From positions 1 through 44,959 of the IMG/VR virus record IMGVR_UViG_3300042868_004161: DNA of 44,959 nt. One strand, given 5' to 3'. Below the pieces are notes generated by a model. That model had not been told where the DNA came from. It saw nothing but the letters and a program-made list of their open reading frames with translations, and did no database searches. The stretch is from a virus. A program made the translations under genes and the position numbers. Below are positions 38,699 through 44,959 of the stretch, one piece after another. Every line of letters starts with the position of its first letter. The stretch's first letter is position 1.

Positions 38699-40182
38699 AC
38701 TTAGAGAAGTTGATTGAGTCCTTAGACCCTGTAGAGCAGACTGCTTTTATGGAGGCGGCGGAGGAGTATGTCGCTTCTTTGAACAGGGAGATCGCCCAAG
38801 TCGACTTTCTGAAGTTTGCCCATGAAATGTGGCCCGGCTTCATTGACGGAAGACATCACAAGATTATGGCTAAGAAGTTCGAAGAGATCGCCGAAGGGAC
38901 TTGTAAACGTTTAATAGTCAATATGCCTCCCCGCCATACGAAGTCGGAGTTCGCCTCTTACCTACTCCCAGCATGGTATCTCGGAAAGTACCCTGACCGA
39001 AAGATCATTCAGACATCGAACACCGCTGAACTGGCGGTAGGTTTTGGACGTAAGGTACGTAACTTAGTCGGAAGTGAGCAGTATGCACGGATTTTCCCAG
39101 ACGTAAGCCTACGGGCTGACTCCAAAGCAGCGGGGCGGTGGTCGACTAACGCCAACGGAGACTATTTTGCTATCGGGGTGGGGGGTACGGTGACGGGTAA
39201 AGGTGCGGATCTACTGATTATTGATGACCCACACTCCGAGCAGGAAGCGGCAATCGCGGCGACTAACCCCGAAGTCTACGATAAGGTCTACGAATGGTAC
39301 GGATCTGGCCCAAGACAGCGTCTCCAACCTGGCGGCGCCATCGTCATCATCATGACTCGCTGGTCAAAACGAGACTTAGTCGGGAAAATCATCAAAAGCT
39401 CGATCGAAAGAGACGGGGAAGAGTGGGATGTAGTCGAATTTCCTGCGATTTTGCCATCGGGGAACTCGCTCTGGCCTGAATTCTGGCCGATTAAGGAGCT
39501 TTTAGCCTTAAAAAACGAATTGCCTGTCTCCAAATGGAACGCCCAGTACATGCAGACCCCCACCTCGGAAGAGGGGGCGATGGTAAAACGGGAATGGTGG
39601 CGCATATGGGAAAAAGAAGACCCTCCCCCCTGTGACTTTATCATCCAATCTTGGGATACCGCCTTTACTAAGAATGAACGGTCGGACTATTCCGCTTGTA
39701 CGACTTGGGGTGTGTTTTATTTGAACGAAAACACCGAAGATCCCAACATTATTCTGTTAGACGCACACAAAGAACGGTTAGAATTCCCTGAGCTAAAAGC
39801 AAAAGCATTAGAGATGTACAAAGAGTGGGAGCCTGATGCGTTTGTGATCGAAGCGAAAGCCGCGGGCAGTCCGTTAATCTATGAATTAAGGCGCATGGGA
39901 ATACCAGTCTCAGAGTTTACTCCGACTAGGGGTAATGATAAGATAGCCCGTATGAATTCGGTGACGGATTTGTTCTCGTCTGGGAAGGTGTGGGCACCTT
40001 CTCGCAGATGGGCAGATGAAGTTATGGAAGAGATGGCTGCTTTCCCAAATTCAGAACACGATGACTTGGTTGACTCAAGCACCCAAGCATTAATCCGATT
40101 TAGAAAAGGTGGTTTCATTAGTTTGCCCAGTGACGAACCAGACGAACCAACTACATTTAGACGCAAAGCAGCTTACTACTAG
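38695..40182 (+). CDS. terL: Large terminase subunit
   Basis: A 495-residue protein. The ATPase has MPPRHTKS (77-84, Walker A variant), the Walker B LLIIDDPHSEQEAA (from ~173) and a coupling motif IVIIMTRWSKRDLVG. The C-terminal RNase-H-like nuclease has SWDTAFTKNERSDYSA and a later AxxxxxDDLVDSSTQA with Asp residues. It starts with TTG at 38695, which overlaps the previous stop, with AAAGGA 7-8 bases upstream. It packages DNA into the head through the portal. Length is typical. Confidence 0.95.
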   Translation: MNLEKLIESLDPVEQTAFMEAAEEYVASLNREIAQVDFLKFAHEMWPGFIDGRHHKIMAKKFEEIAEGTCKRLIVNMPPRHTKSEFASYLLPAWYLGKYPDRKIIQTSNTAELAVGFGRKVRNLVGSEQYARIFPDVSLRADSKAAGRWSTNANGDYFAIGVGGTVTGKGADLLIIDDPHSEQEAAIAATNPEVYDKVYEWYGSGPRQRLQPGGAIVIIMTRWSKRDLVGKIIKSSIERDGEEWDVVEFPAILPSGNSLWPEFWPIKELLALKNELPVSKWNAQYMQTPTSEEGAMVKREWWRIWEKEDPPPCDFIIQSWDTAFTKNERSDYSACTTWGVFYLNENTEDPNIILLDAHKERLEFPELKAKALEMYKEWEPDAFVIEAKAAGSPLIYELRRMGIPVSEFTPTRGNDKIARMNSVTDLFSSGKVWAPSRRWADEVMEEMAAFPNSEHDDLVDSSTQALIRFRKGGFISLPSDEPDEPTTFRRKAAYY

Positions 40183-40190
40183 GAAATATT

Positions 40191-42662
40191 ATGTCAATTG
40201 AAAAAAGTCTATATCAAGCCCCTGTAGGGTTAGATGCCTTAACCGAAGAAGAGCCTCTCGAAATTGAGATTATGGATGCCGAGTTAGACATCGAAGAAGA
40301 CGTGGAAGAGGAAGAAGAGTTTGACCAAAACCTAGCCGAAGTCTTGCCAGAAGGAGTCTTAGCGGAACTCGCTGGAGACTTAACGGGCGACTTTGAAGAA
40401 GACATTAGCTCCCGTAAAGACTGGATCCAGACCTACGTTGACGGTCTTGAGCTTTTAGGCATGAAGATCGAAGAACGGGCAGAGCCATGGGAAGGCGCAT
40501 GTGGAGTCTATCACCCCCTCCTTTCCGAAGCACTCGTCAAGTTCCAAGCCGAAACCATTATGGAGACCTTCCCCGCCCAAGGCCCAGTAAAGACACAGAT
40601 CATCGGCAAAGAGACGCAAGAGAAAAAAGACGCTGCTATTCGGGTTCAAGATGACTTGAATTACCAGTTAACAGACGTAATGACCGAGTACCGCCCAGAG
40701 CATGAAAGAATGATTTGGGGTCTGGGACTTTCGGGTAACGCCTTTAAAAAGGTCTACTTTGACCCCGCCCTAAACCGCCAAGTATCGATGTTTATCCCTG
40801 CGGAAGACATCGTTGTTCCTTATGGAGCCTCGAGTTTAGAGCAAGCGCCCCGTGTTACGCACGTCATGCGCAAGACCGAGAATGAAGTTAAGCGACTTCA
40901 GTACGCAGGCTTTTACCGTGACGTAGAACTCTCCGAGCCAAGCGGCGCTTTAGACGAAGTCGAAAAGAAGATTGCCGAGAAGATGGGCTTTAGAGCCTCA
41001 TCGGATGACCGCTACAAACTCTTGGAAATGCACGTTGACATTGACCTAGAAGGCTACGAAGACAAAGACAAGAATGGCGAAGAGACAGGAATCGCCCTTC
41101 CGTATGTTGTTACGATCGAAAAAGGTACTTCGACTATTCTCTCGATCCGTAGAAACTGGAGACCAGAAGATGAGACAAAACAGAAACGAAATCACTTCGT
41201 TCATTATGGTTACGTTCCGGGCTTTGGTTTTTACTGCTTTGGCCTTATTCACCTTGTCGGCGCTTTTGCTAAGTCTGGTACTAGTCTTATTCGGCAGCTC
41301 GTGGATGCTGGAACCCTCTCGAACTTGCCAGGTGGCTTTAAGACCCGTGGCTTGCGAATTAAAGGAGACGACACCCCGATTGCGCCAGGTGAATTTAGAG
41401 ACGTAGATGTTCCGTCTGGAGTCCTAAAAGACAACCTAATGCCACTCCCATACAAGGAGCCAAGCCAAGTTTTATACAGTCTTTTGGGTACTATCGTAGA
41501 AGAAGGGCGTAGATTTGCCTCGGCTGGAGACATGAAGATCTCCGATATGTCGGCTAATTCCCCAGTCGGAACGACCTTGGCGATTCTGGAAAGAACGCTC
41601 AAAGTCATGAGTGCAGTGCAGTCCCGCATTCATTATTCGATGAAGCAAGAACTTAAACTTCTAAAAGAGATCATCCGTGACTACACCCCACCTGACTACA
41701 ATTACGAGCCAGAAGAAGGTAGTCCACGGGCAAAGCAGTCGGACTATGACTTAGTTACGGTCATTCCCGTCTCGGATCCCAACGCCGCCACCATGGCGCA
41801 AAAGATTGTTCAGTACCAAGCTGTTCTTCAGTTGGCCGCGCAAGCTCCGCAGATCTATAACCTGCCACTCTTGCACCGCCAGATGTTGGAAGTCTTGGGG
41901 ATTAAGAACGCTCAAAAGCTCGTCCCACTACAAGAAGATCAAAAGCCAGCAGATCCAATCTCGGAAAATATGAATGTAATGTCTGGAAAACCAGTCAAAG
42001 CATTCGTTTATCAGGATCAAGATGCGCACATTACCGCCCATCAAAACTTCCTACAGGATCCACAGACCGCTGCGATTATTGGTCAAAACCCAATGGCAAA
42101 CCAAATCACCGCCGCCATGCAAGCACACATTGCGGAACACTTTGGATTCAAGTACCGCCTCATGATCGAACAACAGTTGGGCGCTCCATTGCCTTACCTT
42201 AAAGAAGATGATGAGCAGATCCCTGAGGAATACGAAGTTCAGATCTCCCGCCTCGTGGCTCAAGCCTCTACTCAGCTTCTCCAGCAGAACAAAGCTGCGG
42301 CTGCGCAACAACAAGCCCAGCAACAAGCACAGGATCCAATCGTTCAAATGCAGATGCAAGAACTCCAGATTAAGGCTCAAGAACAGCAACGTAAGGTCGC
42401 AAAAGACCAAACTGACGCTGCGCTTGAACAAGAGAAGCTGGATCTAGAGCGTGAACGCATCATGGGTGAACTGGAGATTCAGGGTACAAAGATGGGTATC
42501 CAGATGCAAAAAGACAAAGATCTAGCTGGTCGTAAAGAAGAATATGACGGCACGAAGCTGGGCATTGACATGATGAAATCAAAAGAGCAGAACCAGAATC
42601 AACGCCTGCAAGCAGAAGCTCAACTACTTACCGCAATGCAAAATAGTAAGGGGAATAAATGA
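40191..42662 (+). CDS. Portal protein
   Basis: An 823-residue protein. The acidic N-terminus is followed by WEGACGVYHPLLSEALVKFQAETIMETFPAQGPVKT, EHERMIWGLGLSGNAFKKVYFDP and EDIVVPYGASSLEQAPRVTHVMRKT, typical of P22-like portals in environmental podoviruses. The C-terminal ~130 residues are a Gln-rich coiled coil (QQQAQQQAQDPIVQMQMQELQIKAQEQQ), as expected for a barrel helix. It forms the dodecameric DNA gate. AGGAAA supports the start. The next gene overlaps by four bases. Confidence 0.88.
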   Translation: MSIEKSLYQAPVGLDALTEEEPLEIEIMDAELDIEEDVEEEEEFDQNLAEVLPEGVLAELAGDLTGDFEEDISSRKDWIQTYVDGLELLGMKIEERAEPWEGACGVYHPLLSEALVKFQAETIMETFPAQGPVKTQIIGKETQEKKDAAIRVQDDLNYQLTDVMTEYRPEHERMIWGLGLSGNAFKKVYFDPALNRQVSMFIPAEDIVVPYGASSLEQAPRVTHVMRKTENEVKRLQYAGFYRDVELSEPSGALDEVEKKIAEKMGFRASSDDRYKLLEMHVDIDLEGYEDKDKNGEETGIALPYVVTIEKGTSTILSIRRNWRPEDETKQKRNHFVHYGYVPGFGFYCFGLIHLVGAFAKSGTSLIRQLVDAGTLSNLPGGFKTRGLRIKGDDTPIAPGEFRDVDVPSGVLKDNLMPLPYKEPSQVLYSLLGTIVEEGRRFASAGDMKISDMSANSPVGTTLAILERTLKVMSAVQSRIHYSMKQELKLLKEIIRDYTPPDYNYEPEEGSPRAKQSDYDLVTVIPVSDPNAATMAQKIVQYQAVLQLAAQAPQIYNLPLLHRQMLEVLGIKNAQKLVPLQEDQKPADPISENMNVMSGKPVKAFVYQDQDAHITAHQNFLQDPQTAAIIGQNPMANQITAAMQAHIAEHFGFKYRLMIEQQLGAPLPYLKEDDEQIPEEYEVQISRLVAQASTQLLQQNKAAAAQQQAQQQAQDPIVQMQMQELQIKAQEQQRKVAKDQTDAALEQEKLDLERERIMGELEIQGTKMGIQMQKDKDLAGRKEEYDGTKLGIDMMKSKEQNQNQRLQAEAQLLTAMQNSKGNK

Positions 42663-42847
42663 CCGAACTAGAACTATTAATTAAGCAGCTTGACGAAAAG
42701 ATAGCCCAGCTTAAAGAAGCCGTAATCCTTGGAAACTACGAAAAATTCGAGGATTACAAAAGATCGTGTGGTGAGATTCGAGGTCTGCTCATTGCTCGTG
42801 GATACGTATTAGACCTCAAAGACAAACTGGAGAAATCGGATGACTAG
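42659..42847 (+). CDS. Small coiled-coil protein after portal
   Basis: A 62-residue helical protein (MTELELLIKQLDEKIAQLKEAVILGNYEKFEDYKRSCGEIRGLLIARGYV). It overlaps the portal and GroES-like genes. This size and shape is common after phage portal genes. The role is unknown. Confidence 0.7.
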   Translation: MTELELLIKQLDEKIAQLKEAVILGNYEKFEDYKRSCGEIRGLLIARGYVLDLKDKLEKSDD

Positions 42848-43244
42848 TCCAATCGACTTAGGCAAAGCAGTAGATTTGACGCAGCTGCTTGATAAGTCAA
42901 ATGAAGAAAAAGCAACACAATTACCTAAACCCTCTGGCTATCGCATGCTGTGCGCTATCCCAGAACAGGAAAAAGAGTTCGAAAGTGGCATCGCCAAAGC
43001 TGACGAAACGATACGAAACGATGAGACATTAACGACCGTTCTCTTCGTTGTTGAACTTGGACCTGATTGTTATAAAGACACGACCCGTTTTCCTAGCGGA
43101 CCATGGTGCAAAAAAGGAGACTTTGTCCTTGTTCGCCCCTACGCTGGTAGCCGCCTAGTGATTCATGGCCGTGAATTCCGCATGATCAACGATGATTCTG
43201 TGGAAGGTATTGTGGACGATCCCCGTGGTATTAAACGAAAATAA
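42840..43244 (+). CDS. GroES-like co-chaperonin
   Basis: A 134-residue protein. After a ~30-residue leader, PSGYRMLCAIPEQEKEFESGIAKAD corresponds to the first GroES strand and mobile loop. VLFVVELGPDCYKD, CKKGDFVLVRPYAGSRLVIHGREFRMINDDSVEGIV corresponds to GxVxxVGxG ... VGDxVxFxxY...xxIxxxEYxxxxExDIxAxV. Phage versions (T4 gp31 and others) help host GroEL fold the capsid protein. It lies between the portal and scaffold genes, fitting that role. Sequence similarity is moderate. Confidence 0.75.
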   Translation: MTSPIDLGKAVDLTQLLDKSNEEKATQLPKPSGYRMLCAIPEQEKEFESGIAKADETIRNDETLTTVLFVVELGPDCYKDTTRFPSGPWCKKGDFVLVRPYAGSRLVIHGREFRMINDDSVEGIVDDPRGIKRK

Positions 43245-43255
43245 GGAGCATGCGA

Positions 43256-44212
43256 ATGGAAAACTATAAGTTTCCCCATGAAGAAGAAGCAAAAAAAGTA
43301 GACGAACCTACTGAAAAAGAAAACGACTTTGAGATTGAGGTTGAAGATGACACTCCTCCTCAGGACAAAGGGCGTAGACCATCAGAGCCAGAGTTCGTTG
43401 AACAGCTTGAAAAAGATGAATTAGATGAGTATTCCGTAGAAGCCAAGAAGAAAATTGATGGCTTTAGGAAGATTTATCATGACGAAAGGCGAGCCAAAGA
43501 AGCGGCAGACCGTGAACGTCAGGAAGCCATCGACATTGCCAAAAAGCTCTATGAAGAGAATAAGAGCCTAAAAGGGCGTGTTAGCTCCACAGAAATGGTT
43601 GCAATTGACTCGTTCAAAAGCAACGCAGAACAAGAGTTAATCATGGCTAAGAAGGAATACCGTGAGGCTTACGAGTCTGGCGATTCCGAAAAACTGGTCG
43701 AAGCGCAGGAAAAAATGACTTCGGCAAAGATTAAATTGGACAGGGCATTTGATGCCTCCCAAAATTTAAATCAACGCAACGCTTTACAAGAAAGAGAAAA
43801 TGAAGTAAAAATACAACAACAGTCAGAAAAGCCTGTTGTCCGTGACCAAAAAGCCACATCGTGGCAGGAACGAAATCCTTGGTTTGGTCAGGATGATGAG
43901 ATGACTAGTTTGGCTTTGGGGCTACACGAAAAGCTCGTAAAGCAAAACGGTATGGCTTACGCTACGACTGATGAGTATTACAAACGGATAGACGAAACTA
44001 TTCGTAAACGGTTTCCAGAAAACTTCGAGGAAGCCAATGTAGACGAAGAAAAGAGTTCGCCTCGGACGAAACCGAGCACCGTGGTTGCCCCTGCAAGCCG
44101 CAGCACATCTTCAAAAAAGATAAAGCTGAACACTTCCCAGCAAAGCATCGCCAAGAAGCTAGGACTTACAAATGAGCAGTACGCCCGTGAACTTTTAAAA
44201 TTGGACCTATAA
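43256..44212 (+). CDS. Scaffold protein
   Basis: A 318-residue acidic, coiled-coil protein (ERRAKEAADRERQEAIDIAKKLYEENKSL and a second helical region with EAQEKMTSAKIKLDRAF). The N-terminus is disordered and highly acidic. The C-terminus is basic with KIKLNTSQQSIAKKLGLTNEQYARELLKL, a likely coat-binding segment. AAGGAG lies 7 bases before ATG 43256, but only 1 base before an in-frame ATG at 43250, so 43256 is preferred. Position before the capsid-type gene fits scaffold function. Confidence 0.75.
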   Translation: MENYKFPHEEEAKKVDEPTEKENDFEIEVEDDTPPQDKGRRPSEPEFVEQLEKDELDEYSVEAKKKIDGFRKIYHDERRAKEAADRERQEAIDIAKKLYEENKSLKGRVSSTEMVAIDSFKSNAEQELIMAKKEYREAYESGDSEKLVEAQEKMTSAKIKLDRAFDASQNLNQRNALQERENEVKIQQQSEKPVVRDQKATSWQERNPWFGQDDEMTSLALGLHEKLVKQNGMAYATTDEYYKRIDETIRKRFPENFEEANVDEEKSSPRTKPSTVVAPASRSTSSKKIKLNTSQQSIAKKLGLTNEQYARELLKLDL

Positions 44213-44213
44213 A

Positions 44214-44663
44214 ATGACTACGAATAGAACTACCCGTGAAATCGAAACCCGTGCAACTGTAGAGCGTCCTAAACAGTGGATGCCTGCTGAATTGTTACCA
44301 GAACCTCGCAAGACACCTGGTTACAGTTACCGCTGGATTCGTGTTGCAACCCTTGGAGCAGCTGACCCACGCAATGTCTCAGGAAAAATGAGAGAAGGCT
44401 GGGAACCCGTGCCGATTGAAGAGCAACCAGAAATGCAACTGTTAGTTGATCCCAATAGTCGCTTTAAGGACAGCATTGAGATTGGCGGGTTATTGCTTTG
44501 CAAAACTCCAGATGAGTTCGTTGAACAACGTAATAAACATTACCGAATTCAAGCAGAAAGTCAGATGGATGCTGTAGACAATAATTTAATGCGCCAGAAT
44601 GACCCAAGGATGCCCCTCTTTAATGAGAAAAAATCCACGGTAAGTTTTGGAAAAGGTAACTAA
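44214..44663 (+). CDS. Head-region protein, unknown
   Basis: A 149-residue protein. RPKQWMPAELLPEPRKTPGYSYRWIRVATLGAADPRNVSGKMREGWEPV is a pattern I have seen in head-region proteins of environmental phages, usually next to scaffold and capsid genes. It is soluble with no catalytic motif. Possible roles are capsid decoration or assembly. It starts one base after the scaffold stop. Confidence 0.7.
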   Translation: MTTNRTTREIETRATVERPKQWMPAELLPEPRKTPGYSYRWIRVATLGAADPRNVSGKMREGWEPVPIEEQPEMQLLVDPNSRFKDSIEIGGLLLCKTPDEFVEQRNKHYRIQAESQMDAVDNNLMRQNDPRMPLFNEKKSTVSFGKGN

Positions 44664-44682
44664 ACTTAATTAGGAGTTTTAA

Positions 44683-44959
44683 ATGGCTTATCCTACCGTA
44701 TCAGGACCTTATGGGTTCAGACCAATCAATTTGATTGGTGGTCAGGTATTTGCTGGTGCAACTCGCTCAATTCCCATCATTTCAGGTTCTACAACCGCCA
44801 TTTTCTTTGGTGATGTTGTACGTCTGAACACAGATGGTGCTTTGAGCCGTGTTTCAACCACAGCTACCGCAACCGATGCCGTTGGTATTTTTATGGGTTG
44901 TCAGTTCACAAACCCAACTACCAAACAGTTGCTACAACAGCAATTCTATCCAGGCGCTA
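44683..44959 (+). CDS. Probable major capsid or virion structural protein (3' partial)
   Basis: Open to the window end. TAGGAG lies 6 bases before the ATG. The product begins MAYPTVSGPYGFRPINLIGG and continues QVFAGATRSIPIISGSTTAIFFGDVV. I recall proteins starting with YGFxPxNLIGG as the main structural protein of many uncultured marine and freshwater phages. Only 92 residues are present, so fold and length cannot be checked. The scaffold gene upstream supports a capsid role. Confidence 0.7.
   Translation, partial: MAYPTVSGPYGFRPINLIGGQVFAGATRSIPIISGSTTAIFFGDVVRLNTDGALSRVSTTATATDAVGIFMGCQFTNPTTKQLLQQQFYPGA

Noticed and set aside
38901-38920. TAAACGTTTAA-like sequence in the terminase gene as a third palindrome copy
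   Set aside because: Only the central part matches and it lies in conserved coding sequence.

Overview
The window is part of a tailed dsDNA phage genome (Caudoviricetes). It opens inside a tail-fibre gene and stops inside a virion or capsid gene, so the rest of the structural module lies outside it. The layout, a very large virion protein and short-tail-type proteins suggest a podovirus-like phage. The moderately AT-rich composition and the small protein families resemble environmental (freshwater or marine) phages of Proteobacteria. The host guess is inference only. No integrase, repressor/Cro pair, tRNA, CRISPR or DNA polymerase gene was recognised in the window.

Layout: (1) 1-19421, plus strand, late genes. 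These are an S74-chaperone tail fibre, small proteins, a lysis cassette (3TM holin, HNH endonuclease insertion, GH108 endolysin), tail proteins with an embedded 2OG-Fe(II) oxygenase-like gene, then four ejection/internal virion proteins, including an SLT transglycosylase and a 2121-residue polyvalent protein with an HExxH site. (2) 19405-25518, minus strand, a tightly coupled early operon: YbcO-like nuclease, many tiny proteins, three envelope-directed small proteins, a CopG-like protein, and a recombination set (SSB-like, ERF annealing protein, RecB/Cas4-like exonuclease). It also holds a protein ending in a domain very like the RNA polymerase alpha C-terminal domain. (3) 25632-31406, plus strand: RusA resolvase, a long structured non-coding tract, a ParB-like protein, a second structured tract, an SF2 helicase, a C5-cytosine methyltransferase with a second gene overprinted in another frame, and a TOPRIM protein. 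(4) 31458-34485, minus strand: a block of accessory families (YubB/DUF1281-like, DUF6876-like and unknowns). (5) 34486-34874: an intergenic control region with six GC-rich 14-15 bp repeats, an AT-rich tract and a duplicated leader element. (6) 34875-37120, plus strand: a zinc-ribbon amidoligase followed by a class II glutamine amidotransferase, closed by strong terminators. (7) 37442-44959, plus strand: promoter, small terminase, LexA-like HTH protein, TerL, portal, GroES-like co-chaperonin, scaffold, and the start of a virion protein.

How the parts work together: a divergent promoter at about 25.57 kb can drive both early operons, supplying annealing-type recombination (exonuclease + ERF + SSB-like), branch resolution (RusA, YbcO-like) and replication functions (TOPRIM, SF2 helicase). 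The late region packages DNA, builds the head and short tail, degrades peptidoglycan during entry and lyses the cell.

The strongest candidates for new biology are the amidoligase/glutamine-amidotransferase pair, the alpha-CTD mimic, the gene overprinted on the methyltransferase with its own Shine-Dalgarno, the structured non-coding tracts around the ParB-like gene, and a perfect 22 bp palindrome present twice, 12 kb apart. All calls come from reading sequence and from memory of protein families. No database search was run.
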